Counted from the stretch's first letter, positions 24,501 to 37,500 are shown. The stretch is 64,000 bases of DNA from Hyaloscypha bicolor E (GCF_002865645.1 NW_020194557.1:124001-188000); one strand, 5' to 3'. Notes: generated by a model from the letters alone, not told the origin. Program-made: numbers and translations.

Positions 24501-26985
24501 CCCTGGCGAAATGCCCCTGAGAATAATTCAGTACTAACATTTGCCACATCAGTGGGGAAAGAATGGTCACGCGCTTATGCATTAGGCAGACTTACACTGC
24601 GTCCGCAGCTTCCTGTTTTGTCTGAACCTTGAAAACTGGATGAACCGCTCTTTCCTTGGAAACACAGAGACACCTGGGGAAGTTCGTCACACGTTCCTCA
24701 AAAATCCATGCAAGTTACTGCAGCCCTTCTTCCATGGCACATGTGCGATTGAAATCAGGTACCGAGGGGTTGTGCATCCTGCCCCTCGGGTTCGGTGGTC
24801 AGACTGAGGGGTTGTCACAAGACTTAGACATGCTGAACTCAAATACTGAACGAACCGCCCCGAAGGCTGAATGGGACTCGGCTCCGTCACCAGAGGGAGG
24901 AAGACTGGTTGTAAGCGAATCACAATTCTGATTCGGGCGAGGGAGGAGCCGAATAGGAAGTGAAAATCGAGGTGGCCAAATGCGTCCTAACGTGAGCCCC
25001 AAGAATAGAACAAACCAACAAGTTACATCCATTGATTGAGATTGGTGATGTGGAAACTTTCCCAACATTTCCAACGATGAACTGTTAGAGTTGGCAGGTG
25101 AGTGAGGTCGATGGAGGCGGACTTTTAGATCTTGGCCCAAATAATTTATAGTCAAGAAGCTGGGTCAGGAAAGGCTCAAATCCCAACTCTCCATTTGACA
25201 TCTCCGTTTCCGCTACTTCTATATGACTGCGGAGGGAGATGGCGCTGAAAACAAACAGGCAGGTGGGCATTTGTACAAAAAGTCGATTGGAATGGCCCAC
25301 TCCCGGGCTATGCGGAACAATTCGATATCAGTAGCTGCCTACAGGCTCCACAACCGAAAGATACATTGACTGAATTAGGAAGCAAAGGCTAGGGCGAGAT
25401 GATACTTCACTAGTGTTCAAGGGGCTTAGACAAGGTGGATATTTTTTCATCTCATGTAGAAATCCACCCAGGCAACTTTGCTGCAGAATGTTAATGTCCC
25501 AAATGCTCCTGGAACATTGAGTGAGAGGTGCAACAAAGATTTGGGGGTCAGATTTACTCTGGAAATTATCTCCGAGGTTTGTATCTGCGTTCTTGTCAGT
25601 GATGGATGTATTGAATGAGAATTGAGTGAGTTGAAAGGTGAGAAAGGGGAGAAAGTAAAGCTGCAAAGACGATCCGGAAAGGAAATCGCAGAACAACACA
25701 ACATATTTTTTGATATTTTGCCTAGTGAAGCGAGGGTCGGCTTAGAGTGTCAGTTTTTGCCTGTCTCTTCTGGTTCTCTCAGGACCGCTTCAAGAGTCAT
25801 CCAGCTCCAGCACTCCAGAAACCAGGTCCGATGTGATCCGTGAACTAAACAGTATGTGAGCCTGCGGATCAGCACATTTATAAAGGTTAGACACGACTTT
25901 GGCCTTGATAATAATGCATTGCTATTCGCACGCAAGCCATAAATGCGCCATTTCTTGCTCAAGTTCATGATTGATCCTTAGCAAACTCGCTGCCGTTGAA
26001 CTTTCAAGGGTTAACCTTTGAACAGTGTATCTTCAGCAAATGTGACTGTATAAGATTAGCAATAGCACCATCATTTTGGACGAAGGAAAGTCGATCTTGG
26101 ACGGAAAAGCACCAATATAGAATTAATGGAATGGCATGGTCACGTGATTCGATCCTGGCTTTCTGCTGGGCATCTCAAGTCTCCGAAAGGTTGTTGTCCC
26201 AAACCTCAGAGGAGCACCAGCGAAGGATTTGACAGCAAGAGCCACTTGGCTTGAGACGGGCTTATAAAAGAGGATACAGTCTGCACGGCGTAGCATATAG
26301 GCTTTTCGCTTCCTGAGCTGGTCAAGACCGTTCCCAAGATTTACTGACTCCATTCTTTGGGTCTTGTGAAACCGTCGGGATATATACCATGAGCGCGTCC
26401 ATCGCACAACCGCTATCGCTATGATGATGTGATTTGTGAGAAGTCTGTAAGGAGATGGCTCAAAAGGACGCTGCAATTTCAATCCGTTGCAGGTGGTTAG
26501 CTCCTACGGTATTGGTTCGCTTATATAATGATCAGCCCCTATCCCGTTTCGAGGCCATATGTCAGCCGCCAAGATAAGCGCGTTAGATCTCAGAGCAGAG
26601 TAACCATATTCAACGAATGAGCATGGATTTGCCATTCAGCTCTACCAGTTCTCTGGGGCGAACAAAAAGTCGAGATTGATCACGGGAACCGAAGAATATT
26701 GACGGAGTATGGATTAGAAGCTGGGCAGCTTATTGGAGTAAGCCAATACCCCTGCTTTAGCTCCTGTAGGCCTACGGGATTTTCTAGCTCTTCAGTCGGG
26801 TTTCTGAAAGCAACTCTTTTACACATCTTATAACCAATATCCATCCCCGCCAGGAATTCTCCAGACTGCCTTGTCCACGACTCGACTATTGAACAACCTC
26901 TCCCCCACTTTCAATCTCTTGTCACCAAAGCAAACCAACATAATATTGCTACCAACATCACAAATTTTGGATTCAACCTTGTGAA
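21533..26985. other. Gene-poor region of 5.4 kb
   Basis: Only short open frames without domains or plausible exon chains on either strand (longest about 120 codons, such as 22067-22429 and 26123-26482). The first several hundred bases are probably the 3' UTR of the Pro/Gln-rich gene, and the last ~300 bases, which are pyrimidine-rich, the promoter of the amine oxidase. I see no tRNA or transposon in it. Confidence 0.45.
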
Positions 26986-27333
26986 ATGGCGCCTTCAACC
27001 GCCATGAGCTACGAATCTGTGGATGTGGTCGTTGTCGGGGCCGGATTGAGTGGGTTGCAAGCGGCTCTTGACGTTCAAAAATCTGGCCTTAGCTGTGTCA
27101 TACTCGAAGCAAGAGATCGAGTGGGCGGCAAAACCCTCTCTCAGCCTTTAGCCAGTGGGAACGGGGTAGTTGATTTGGGTGCGGCATGGCTCAACGAGGC
27201 CACACAGCCAAAAATCTATGCATTGGCGAAAAAATATGGCTACGAAACTGTGGTACAGCCTTTCAAAGGGGACGAAATTGTGGAGGATACAAGCGGGACT
27301 ATTCACAGGGTCGCCCAGGATCACTTACCTGAT

Positions 27334-27387
27334 GTAAGTTCGTTTTCTGGTACGTTCTCGAAACACTGGACTGACTCCGTATGCCAG
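27334..27387 (+). other. Amine oxidase intron 1 (54 nt, frame-neutral)
   Basis: Donor GAT|GTAAGT, branch-like CTGAC, acceptor GCCAG|CTG. Its length is a multiple of three and it contains no stop in frame, so retention would insert 18 residues (VSSFSGTF and so on) rather than break the protein. Confidence 0.75.
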
Positions 27388-27697
27388 CTGCCGGCTGCGA
27401 CTTTACGAGCTATAGGAATGATTACCAGCATTCTGGAGACAGAAGCTGCCAAATTAGACCTCCGCAACCTTCCAATCTCTGAATTTGACAAGCTCACAGT
27501 CAGCGAGTTCCTCAAGAAGGAAGGAGCTAATGAAGATACATACAAGTTCTTTGAAACAACCGTAAAGGGTTTGTTGGGCGTCGATGCCACCGAACTGAGT
27601 CTTTTTTTTTACTTGGATTATATCAAGAGCGGGGGAAGTCTTGAAGAGCTTATGTCAGAGAAAAGTGACGGTGCACAATATCAGCGACTTCGTCAAG

Positions 27698-27749
27698 GCA
27701 AGAATCCAATAATGGTCATCCAGTCAGTTAATTCTAATTATCTTCAAAG
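27698..27749 (+). other. GC-AG intron of the amine oxidase
   Basis: 52 nt, boundaries CAAG|GCAAGA and TTCAAAG|GAATG, with TTCTAAT as branch point. It joins RLRQG to MQSISKGMA in the correct frame, as expected from family alignment. No GT donor gives the right phase. Confidence 0.65.
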
Positions 27750-28213
27750 GAATGCAATCAATCTCCAAAGGGATGGCAGGCGATCTTCAACCGGGATCAC
27801 TATTCCTAAACAGTCCAGTCTCCCACAACCACCAAGAGAAGAACCCTTCAGCCTGCGTAGTCACGACTCAGAGAGGGAAACAGTTCCGAGCCAAAAAGGT
27901 CGTCATTTCGATCCCAACACCGCTCTACAGGACCATCAAATTCTCGCCGGCACTGCCGAAAGCCAAAATGACGTTGGCCGACTCAACCACACTTGGATAC
28001 TATGCTAAGACCATTCTCATCTATGACAAGCCATGGTGGAGTGAGCTTGGCCTCAGAGGTTCCTTTATCTCATTGATGGGCGCCGTATCCTTTTCATACG
28101 ATACCTCCGTGGAAGCCGACGCCCAGTATTCCATTACTTGTTTCATTGTAGGCGGTACGGGACGCAAATGGTCTATCCTATCCCCAAGTAAAAGACGCCA
28201 GACTGTCTTGGAC

Positions 28214-28216
28214 TAA
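28214..28216 (+). other. Premature TAA in the amine oxidase
   Basis: In frame with both the upstream RRQTVLD and the downstream IAAMVGDE. The likely ancestral codon is CAA, so the change is C to T in a CpA context, the type of change made by repeat-induced point mutation, though one base cannot prove that mechanism. Confidence 0.75.
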
Positions 28217-28513
28217 ATCGCAGCAATGGTTGGAGATGAGCATGGACATCGAGTGTATCAGACGGAGGAAATTATCGAGGATGAATGGATCAAAGAGCAC
28301 TGGAGTCAGGGTGCCCCCAGTCCAGTCATGGGGCCGAACTTGCTGAACAAGTATGCTGACGTGCTGCGAGCTCCCTGTGGCAATCTACATTTTGTGGGAA
28401 CGGAGACTGCATATGAGTGGAAGGGGTATATGGATGGTGCCGTGAGTGCTGGTGAACGAGGCGCAGGGGAAGTGATCCAGGCTTTAATCAAGTCTGCTGC
28501 CGGCCAATCGTGA

Positions 28514-29076
28514 AGTCGGGCACCAAGAGATACAAGAGGAAAGAGACTAGACAAAAGAACATCGAAAGCACAGTAATGGGCCAACCAAATGTTGGGGAGA
28601 ATCCCTTCCTATTTCTGACTGTTCCTTATTGACAAGAAATACACACTCGAGTTACATAGGTTCCCAAAAACCTTCGGTCTTCAGGACTTCAGTTCGTGGT
28701 CGTGATCACACCTCGACAAGAAAGCCTTTGAGCGCCGTACATGCGTGTTAAGTTGATTTGGGACCTCCGTTCTACAAAGACAATGACAGTGGCTTTCGAG
28801 TAGATTGATTTACTCACAAGAGAGATGGTTGCACATGATATTGTTCATAGCTTCTCTGGGGAATATTTGGACGATTTGAAAACACCGGTGTTCAGTCTTC
28901 GTGCCGTACATAAATTCACACGGCGTTTCGGCGTTCAAATCAACATACGCAATACTGGGTGCCTTCATATGATTCCCAGCGACGTATATAACTTCCCACC
29001 TCTTCCTTCTAGAAACTTATTGCAAGGACCAGATGACTTCCTTTGTAGCATCAATTCATCCAAACATCTCACCACC
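28514..29076. other. Spacer between amine oxidase and NmrA-like gene
   Basis: 563 bp. An open frame runs in phase from 28825 into the next gene, adding 84 codons, but it is unlike the family N-terminus and is probably the 5' leader. Nothing else can be supported. Confidence 0.4.
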
Positions 29077-29924
29077 ATGCGAGTCCTCCTCCTTGGAGCG
29101 ACCGGGAACCTGGGCAGCCGCTGTCTCCCCGCTCTGGTTGCCCACAAGCACGTCGTCACAGTCTTCGTTCGCAATAGCTCCAAACTTCGAGCCATGATGT
29201 CCCCCGCACTGCTCGCGGAAGCTAACGCAATTGTAGAGGGGGACGCGACGGACTCTACAGCTCTGGAGAAGGCCATTCTCGACCACGACATCGAAGGCAT
29301 CATCGACGTAGCCGGAAACATAGTACCACCCTGGAAGGAGTTCCTGCTTCCCAAAATTGCCAGTGCTGTGAGGGACGCAGCTGTTGCAGTTGGGAAGCAG
29401 AGAGGGAAGCCGTTGAGAGCATGGATCACATCCCATCTGGGGATTCTGGAGTATCCAGGGACCAGTTATCTCATCCAAGACTTGTATGACATACACTTCC
29501 TACTCTGAGAAATTCAATTTGCTGATACATTTTTCACAGCGTGCCAAACTTTGCTAGTTCTCAACACCAGGCAACACGTGATGTTGTTGAAGCAATTCCA
29601 ACGCATGATTTGAAATGGTCGTTAGTTGCCGTCACGAGGATGGTACCGTTGGATCTTAAGCAAGGTCTCTTTGAGCCACTCAATGCATCACAATCTCATG
29701 ACCTTCTTGTGGGAGCGACTGCTCCTCCAGCCTGGGAGAGCACATGGTTGGGGAGTGTTCCATTGATTGGACCTCCTCTAAATGCAATCTATGTCTGCCT
29801 TGTGTTGTATCCGACGAAATATGAAGCCGTTGCTGATTTTCTGGCTGAAGATTTGGAGAAGGAAAATTCGGAGTGGGTTGGCAAGAAGGTTGGCATGAAG
29901 GAGAAGAGCAGAAAAGACATTTGA
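29077..29924 (+). CDS. NmrA-like NAD(P)-binding Rossmann protein
   Basis: Two exons (29077-29483 and 29540-29924) give 263 residues. The N-terminus MRVLLLGATGNLGSRCLPAL is a Rossmann nucleotide-binding motif of the atypical short-chain dehydrogenase / NmrA-like group (GxxGxxG). The next strand VTVFVRNSSKL carries the arginine often seen in NADP-preferring members. The expected GDATD and GIIDVAGN blocks follow. Members reduce small metabolites or sense the NADPH/NADP ratio; the substrate is unknown. I chose the ATG directly before the glycine motif rather than the upstream in-frame ATG at 28825. The 56-nt intron has donor TT|GTATGA and acceptor TCACAG. The gene appears intact, between a broken amine oxidase and a beta-lactamase remnant. 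Confidence 0.8.
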
Positions 29925-30389
29925 GGAGTGGCTTGCGCAGAAGGAGTTCGGGTTAATTTTTATTTCTACAACAGTAGTAGGTGACGGAGTAGGACGCAAT
30001 TGTTCGATACGGCGTGTTCGGGGGAACTGGGGACATTGCCTCATGGGAATCATGGCCCTTGCTGTGACTACTTTATGAACTCTTGCTCAAAGCCTCTCTC
30101 TGTCTCGCATACATCGCAGCTTCGAAGGCGGTCGCCAACTCGACGCCCTTTAGATCTACCAAAGGAAGGAGATTACTCCCGTAAAAACCACTGCCAAACA
30201 AGTCAGCTCTAGAAACTTAAGACAAGAGAGCAGAAGAATATGAGTGCATAAAATGAGCCAGGCTCCCATCTCCTTGTTAGCCCACTATATCGTATTCGTG
30301 AGCCTCCCACAAATCTTTGTCCCAGCTCTCTGTCTCCCCTCAACAGCCTTAAGATTCGGCATCCCACTGAGGCTGAAGCCGATCTCCCT
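29925..30389. other. Convergent 3' spacer
   Basis: 465 bp between the ends of the NmrA-like gene and the beta-lactamase remnant. I see no feature in it. Confidence 0.4.
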
Positions 30390-30900
30390 CTAACTTAGCG
30401 CAAAGCTAACAAGACCCTCCTTAGCTCTACACTCATACAACGTAACCACATGCTTCTGCCCTTCAGGCTTGAGTTGCGGGCAGAACAGCTCATCGCGCAT
30501 CTTCTCATTCAGCAGCTTCTCATCACCAGCGACAATGCTATGCAGTACCTTGTGGAAGTCGACTGCGCTTCCGAAGCCACCTGTTCCGCCTTCATTGTCT
30601 ACCTGGATGGCGTCCATGTCGAAATGGGGGTTTGCGCCCCACTCTAGTTTCCGCGAGGGCCCGTGACGGTTAGGAGTAAGGGGTGGGAACCGCCTTGTCG
30701 GATGTTCAGTTCGGGCATGCGGGCTTTCATGTCAGCCCGTTGTTTAAGGTGGAATGTCACGTTGGCGATACCGAGTGGGTCCCGGATGTGCTTTTTCATA
30801 TACTGCGAAAGGGTCATTCCGTTGACTCTTGCGATCAACATACCCGTACCTCTGGGCCAGCTAGACCATGCCATTTGTGAGACTCCCAGTCAGGATCCGA
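30390..30900 (-). pseudogene. Decayed beta-lactamase-family (class C / transesterase) remnant
   Basis: The C-terminal part of a fungal serine hydrolase of the beta-lactamase class C / LovD-like family is spread over two frames. The first segment (30874-30644) contains LIARVNGMTLSQYMKKHI, DPLGIANVTFHL and MPELNIRQGG. The second, which can be read from KLEWGANPHF to the stop at 30390, contains MDAIQVDNEGGTGGFGSAVD. The two join only if one base is restored near 30655-30663, where the sequence reads VTGPRGN then a stop. Upstream of 30874 the frame breaks again, and the N-terminal half with the catalytic SxxK motif cannot be found. I read this as a truncated, frameshifted pseudogene. Confidence 0.8.
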
Positions 30901-31523
30901 GACTGGCTTATGGGAATAGTTACATTGTTCGCTAGGCTCGCTAGAGCTTCCATGTTGGATGAAAGGACTGGCTTTTATTCACCGTCTGAGTCCACGCTGG
31001 TGGGGGTGTAAGCTGGCTTGAGAGCTGCTTACCTCCTGAATTGCCATGATCCTGGTAAATCCCTCTTCTTGGAACCACCTTCCAATCCGGTAATAAGGGG
31101 AGATATCAAGGTTATACATCTGTTCTTTACCTTGGCTTTAGAACTTCACGTAAAGCGTACGTGCTGTAGCTCATACAATTCATTCATCTCACGTCCTCTC
31201 TATATCCACATCACCTGGTATCAACACTTCCAGCCAACGTAAAGCACGCCCCAATATATGAAGAACAGTCAATGAATGCATCAATATGCACAAGGAAAAT
31301 ATCAACACACCAACGCCCACGCTGATGAAGGAAACGGTTTCGTGTATGTTCGTCCATCCTTCCGTCCTTGTATACACATGTTCTCCAGAGAGACCGGTCC
31401 GTCTCTTTCGCATCAACTATGCATCTCATCTAAACTCCAACTCTCGTATTATCATATGCAAATATCCGAACGCTCGCTGCGATAAATTCATGTGTTTTTG
31501 TGCTTCGGCACCGTCGAAGGCTA
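30901..31523. other. Spacer between beta-lactamase remnant and histidine kinase
   Basis: About 620 bp. The right part is the 3' flank of the hybrid kinase; the left part may contain more, unrecognisable, decayed hydrolase sequence. No ORF is supported. Confidence 0.4.
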
Positions 31524-34500
31524 TTATTTATGTACGTCACCCCCTAAGCCCTTAAGCACATCCTTTGCGCTCTCTTCAGCCTCCGTCATTGACAAAGGCT
31601 CATTTTCCGACCTCGTCTGCTTTGTCCAAAAATTCGCAGTGACACTTTTCGGAGACTGTTCTTCGTCATGCCGTGGCATCCTGCCGATATTAGTCTTGAA
31701 ATTGGCATCCGTACTGAATCCATAGTCTTGTTTATGATCTGTTGTCTGTGCCGGCTGGGAAAGAGGAGAAGGGCTCGTAGCACTGCTAACGCTCTCTCTC
31801 GGAGTTGTGGGCGTTGCCGTTCCGGACGAGCCGCTCCGGACGGACGGACTGGTAGAGCCGTTCATTTCCTGCAGGACCTTGTCTGCTACACATTTCGCTT
31901 CTGCTTGAAGATTCGGGGTCGGGAATGGCTAAGAAGGATTAGCTGCTGAGAGGTGGAGATGAAAGAAGGGTACGAACCTGTTGAATATACTGATCTAATT
32001 TCTTCTTCAGCACATTCGAGCGAACTGGCTTCGCAAGGTAATCGTTCATCCCTGACTCCAAGCATTTTTCTCGATCTCCTTGAATAGCAGATGCAGTCAT
32101 AGCAATGACTAGTGTTCCTCGAACAGCGTCTATCGGATCTCTTCGAAGCAGTTTGGTGGCTTCGTATCCATCCAGGATAGGCATTTGAACATCCATGAGT
32201 ACGATGTGATACGGTTGACCAGCTTTAGCCTTCTCCCGCAGACCCTCGACGGCTTGCTGGCCGTTCTCATAAGCATCCACATATTTGAACCCAAGCTTCT
32301 TCATAAATTGTACAGCGATCTTCTGGTTCACAGGATTATCTTCTGCTATGCAAATACGCAACTGGTCCCTGGGGATATGAGAGAAGTCAGAATATGGAGT
32401 ATTCGACCGCGCACGCTCAGTCCTGGCATGCTTCACGATTGAATCTTGTTGGTCGACGCCATTCTGAATATCTCCCGCAATTGCTTCTTTGGCTTTGGGA
32501 AAGGTGACGGTGAACCAAGCGGTTGTGCCCTCTCCTTCAACACTTTCGAGTTGAATTTTGCCACCCATCATCGACTCGATAAGTGATTTGCAGATGCTGA
32601 GGCCGAGACCACTTCCACCATATTTTCGTGCTGTGCTGGCATCTGCCTGGCTGAACGGCTTGAATAATTTCACCAATTGCTGAGGCGGAATACCAATGCC
32701 AGTATCCTTGACCCAAAACGTCAGTTTGACTTGTTCACTTGTCTCCCAGTCGGTCCTAGCACCAATGGTGATGGATCCGTTCTCTGTGAATTTAAGACTG
32801 TTCGAGACTAGATTGCCCAAGACTTGATGCAACCGCACTGGATCGCCAAAGATGAGGGATTGAGGAAGATTGATGTCTTGTAAGATCTCGACGTTCCTGA
32901 CATTCTTCTTGTCCCTGTTGCTGTACGAAACAGATCGGACAACCTCCCGCATCATCTCATCCGCTTTGAATGCGACAATGAACAATTCCATCTTGTCGGC
33001 TTCCATTTTGGAGAAGTCCAGAATGTCATTAATGACGGTGAGAAGCAGGTCGGCAGAGACACGAATCGAGTCAGCCATCTCAGCTTGATCTTTTGTTAGC
33101 TCACTGTCCCTCAACAGCTCAGAATTTCCGATTACTCCATTAAGTGGTGTTCTGAGCTCATGTGAAACATTAGCTAAGAAAATCGACTTTGCTTTGGCAG
33201 CTTCCTCGGCGAGCTTGACATTCCGTAGTGCTTCAGCCTTTGCCAGATTGGCTTGTTTCTCGGCGTTCAGAGCCTTTGCAAGCGCCTTCTTTTGAACATC
33301 CACCATTGAGTTGTTGAAAGCGGAAACCTTTTCGACTTCCTTTAGCGTCAAGGCATTCGAGTAACTGATACCGATCTGATTAACAAGCAATTGCAAGACG
33401 GTGAGGTTTCGATCAGTGAAGGCGTTCGGTTCTCCTTCCAGATATAGAACCCCCAGAAGCGGCTTCACACCGTGGCAAATCGGGATCGCAATAACAGACT
33501 TTCCGACGGGATTTCGAGCTGCCCAAGCCTCACTAACATTGCTAAATCGCTCATCGTGGATCAAGTCGGGAAGAAATACCGTCTCTCTGAAGCGAGTGCA
33601 GTAAAGGATAACACCTTCAGCCACGAGAGCTGTCTCATTCAGAGGAATTCCTGGGATATGTGCCACCGCTCCTTTCTCAGAATCGCCGCTCGCTGCAATG
33701 CTCCAACTGACTGGATCATCTTCTTCGACGACGATAGCGGCTGAAGTTGCCAGGCCACCACAATTCTGAAGAATAATCTCGCACATCGTCTTGAGGAGTT
33801 GGTCCACTTGCAATACGCTCGAGATGACCTGCGAGCTCTCTAAGATTGACGTCAAATCCAGCATATCGAGAGCGGGTAAGCCCGAGCCAACATCAGGTCG
33901 AGCTGAAGCCCCTTGCCATTGTCCAATGCGATCGCCACGCGTTTCCGTTATAGTAGCTCGAGTCTGTGGGCGTTCTTCGTCCTCGTTACCTTCTAGCGTG
34001 GTGTATTGCACGGGAGCCGAATCGCCTGCAAAGTCTGTTTGAGCAAAAGCATCGGCTGTTCGCTCGTTTTTTGTCGGTCCTTGCAATAGAAGACTGTGTT
34101 CCTGTTCGATATATTCAGCAACACCTGGAATCTCTGGTCAGTATTACTCCATTAGGAAGTTGCAATGTTGCAAAACTCGGGGAGCATATAGGAGCACAAA
34201 CAAACTCGAGAATATACATACCGGTAGCACCGAGATTTCGGTAAAGGGATAGAGCTTCTCGCAGTGACCCCTTAGCTGCTCGCCTCGAGCCGGTCCGCAA
34301 GAAGAATCCAGCCAGGAGATAATTTCCGAGCGCCTCTTCGAACACGAAATCATGAGCCGCAGCATGATCCAAACTCTTCTCGTAGGAAGCCATCGCCCCA
34401 CCATGATCAGCCTCCATCTCAGAGATCTGGGCAGCGAGCAACTCCGACCAACAAAGATAATTGATATCGCTAACAGCTTGCCAGTCAACGATCTTTTTCC

Positions 34501-37500
34501 GCAGTTCTTTCATCTGAGATGTAACTTGTGCAACGTCGTTGAGAAGCTCGTTTTCCGATGGGCCAAATCTGACATTCGAATGGCGGTTGTCATTTTCGGG
34601 TTGGGCTCGTCTCAGTGGATTTTGGAGTTTATCCCACATCAAGCCAGCCAGAGACAAGCCGTGCATGAACATGGTAAATCGGGTATTGCGAGCCGACCAA
34701 ATGTTATCGATGTTCTCAAGACAAGTCGATCCGATCTCGATAGCTCTCTGGTAATGGCCGTATAAGAATAAGGGAGCAATCTCAATCCCCTCATAAAACA
34801 AGAGCGGTCGATCGCTGTTCCTTAAGGAGCTCCTCAGCCAAGCTTTGTACACCTCAGAATTGTGTGAATCGTCACTCATGATCCCCAAAGGATCTCTTGT
34901 AAAGGTCTTGCCTTGTAGCGCACGACACACTTGGCGGACAGCGATGCCCATGGTCCCACCACGCGTATCAAGCTGCCAATCTTGAATTTCCTCGATTCCA
35001 AAATGAAGAAAAGATTCCAGTTCATTGAGGTTTTCGCTGGCAAAGAATTTGAGATTCCCTAACAAGCCAAAGGTCAATATTGTTGTGATTCTGTTCCCAG
35101 TCTGAATGGCATATTCGACGGCTCCTTCCAATTGTGCTACCGACTCTTGCAGGTTGTTCGAAAGATGTCCAATGAAGAGGGAATATGTCGTGCTGCCACG
35201 GCCCATTGTATACGGATCCCTCCACCTCGCCATGATTGCCAGTGACAGATTCCCCATTTCAGTAGCGAATTTGATCATGGTAAATCTGGTAATGGCGATC
35301 AATGCGAGGTGGAGGTACGCCATTCCGGACTGAGGGAAGTTGCCGCAAGTAAGCTGGGTATTGACCATGACCAATGACATTTGATAGAAGGTCAGCCTGT
35401 CCGTCCAGAATGCCGCGCTTATAGTCTCAACTAAAACTGCTCCCACTGCTGCAAGATTAGAGTCTTTTGCCATGGTTCTTTTGATGAGATCATTCCGGTC
35501 GATGGACTGAATTTTGATGATCAGGCGTTCGAACTCAGCGTCACATTTCTCAAAGCTAGGCTCGTCCTCCACATCCACACCCAGTCCTGCCAGACACTGC
35601 TTTAAGGCTTTGAATGCAGATTGAGAATCGCCCTCTTGTGCGTAGATTCTGGACTGCAAGACCCAAGCAGGAGCCTTTTCGACAGCTGTTCTGGCATTGG
35701 AGAAGACGGATGATAGAAGTCGCTTAGCTTCCGAATATGATCCCATGTACAGGTAGCACTCGGCCGCTCTGGTATAGAACTGTAGAGTCTCGTCGTAATA
35801 CACGTCAATTTCGCCATCTTTCCAGGGATTGTCTTGCAGCAGCGCGAAACAACTTGTGTAATATCTTGCAGCCGTCGACCTCGCTCCACTCTCCGTGGCG
35901 GACGTCGCGCAATCGAAAAGCAATTTCCTAAATGACTGCCTATGCTTAACACGCTCTCTGATGATCTCTACACATTCGGAGATATGCACTGCAGTGGTTG
36001 ATCGACTCCGTTCTTCGGAAATATAATATTTCATGAGTGTTTGGGCGATGATGAAATGCATCTTCGGTCCATTGCACTCGCGAAGAGAGGAAGCGGCTTG
36101 CATGTACCGATCATGGGCGAATCTAAATCGATCGTCGTCTTCCGTGGCCACAATAACGTATGCTTGGATGGCAGCTTGAAGACCCTCTACGATATCTTGT
36201 TGTGAATGGGACAGCGAGTACGGCTGGCTGAGCTCCTTATGAGGAGTAGAATCGTCGTAATCGAATTCTCCACTTAGAAGTCTCTGCACCAACTCGAAAC
36301 TGAAACTCGAGCCAATTAGAGAAGCCCAAGCAAGAATTGATCGTGAAGGAGCTGGCAGTTCGTTCAAGCGGCTCGTGACGAACTCATGGTTCAGTATATC
36401 CGTATAGCTGGATGTTTCGAAGCGTTTGAAGACCTTGTCGAGGTCATAACACCAGCGGCTCTCTCTGTAATCGTAATATATGCACTGCTTTCGATGGCAA
36501 GTATCTAACATCTCTCTCATATAGAATGGGTTGCCAGCACTTTTTGAATGGATGACAGCGGCCAGGGGGATTACCTCCGGCTTTGGCCGCGAGAGGGTTG
36601 CCGCGACGTAATCGATCATGTCCTCTTCTGTCAGAGGTTTTAGTGTGACGCGAGTGATACCCACGCCTGCGGATTTGATATACTCTGCCTAAAATTAGCA
36701 TGGCCAGGCACCAAGGAATTAGGGGGGCGCAAACTGATACCCTCTGTCTGGGGCGGGTCAATGATGCCTCTTATCCGCTCTGGAAGCACCTCATCCGGCC
36801 TGTAAGTCACTATTATAATCATCTTCAGGTACCGGAAGAGTTAGCCATTGCTCGACAAAGGTTGTTCCCGAGCATTGGGACAATGCCTCCCGCGATCATT
36901 AAGACTCCTTCAAATGGGAAAGGGATTTCCGCCCACTACATACCTTCATTCTAGCAGCCACGATCTGGGTGATCAAATCTAATGACTCGTCATCCGCAAA
37001 TTGCAAATCGTCCAAGCAAAAGCAGATGAATTTATGCTGTGTGAAGACACGCAGAACGTCCAAGAAGGTGTTCATCAATCGCATCGATTTTGTGGCAGTT
37101 CCAGCACGGAGGAAATCTTGAGAACTTTGAGCACCGAGAGATAGACTGTACAGGCTGTTATGTGAGCTCGAAGGGGATGAGTCTCGTTTCTTGGTTTCTG
37201 CCCGCAGGCTTTTGTTGTAGACCTGAGATAACGAGCTGGAGTGACCCAGCTTTTGAGAAGTGCTCATTGCACCTAGTAAAAATTCTGGAAGGCCTAAAAC
37301 TCTGTGGAGAAGTGGCCAAGCGGGCCGAACAAATTGCTTGAGCATGTGGTGGAATGCTGTGTTGGTGTTACTTTCGGAGAAAACTTGCTTAAAGAGACTC
37401 GAGAGGAGTTTGAGGACCGGACCAAATGGAGTCTTCTTTGCCTGATCAAATTTGGAGGATGCGAAATATCCTCTGCGGCGGGCTTCAACTTGAACCGATT

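Larger units (their letters stand above)
26986..28513 (+). pseudogene. Flavin-containing amine oxidase, interrupted by in-frame TAA
   Basis: FAD-dependent amine oxidase of the monoamine oxidase type, which would deaminate primary or secondary amines to aldehydes. Exons are 26986-27333, 27388-27697 and 27750-28513. The N-terminal dinucleotide fold is intact (VVVVGAGLSGLQAAL, residues 14-28; VILEARDRVGGKT after it), as is the C-terminal FAD site FVGTETAYEWKGYMDGAV. Between them a TAA at 28214-28216 sits in frame, after RRQTVLD and before IAAMVGDE. Family alignment expects an amino acid there, most simply Gln (CAA). The product would stop at 374 of about 473 residues and lack the C-terminal FAD-binding part. 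This is a nonsense allele or pseudogene unless the base is a sequencing error or a 36-nt segment is spliced out. The second intron is GC-AG. Both flanking exon blocks are otherwise well conserved, so the break looks recent. Confidence 0.8.

Noticed and set aside
28201..28240. 36-nt intron that would remove the premature stop of the amine oxidase
   Set aside because: Has GTAAAA and CAG ends and keeps the frame, but it is shorter than workable fungal introns and would delete conserved residues. Kept only as an alternative to test.
28825..29076. 84-codon N-terminal extension of the NmrA-like protein
   Set aside because: In frame, but the family starts directly before the glycine-rich motif and the extension has no recognisable signal.
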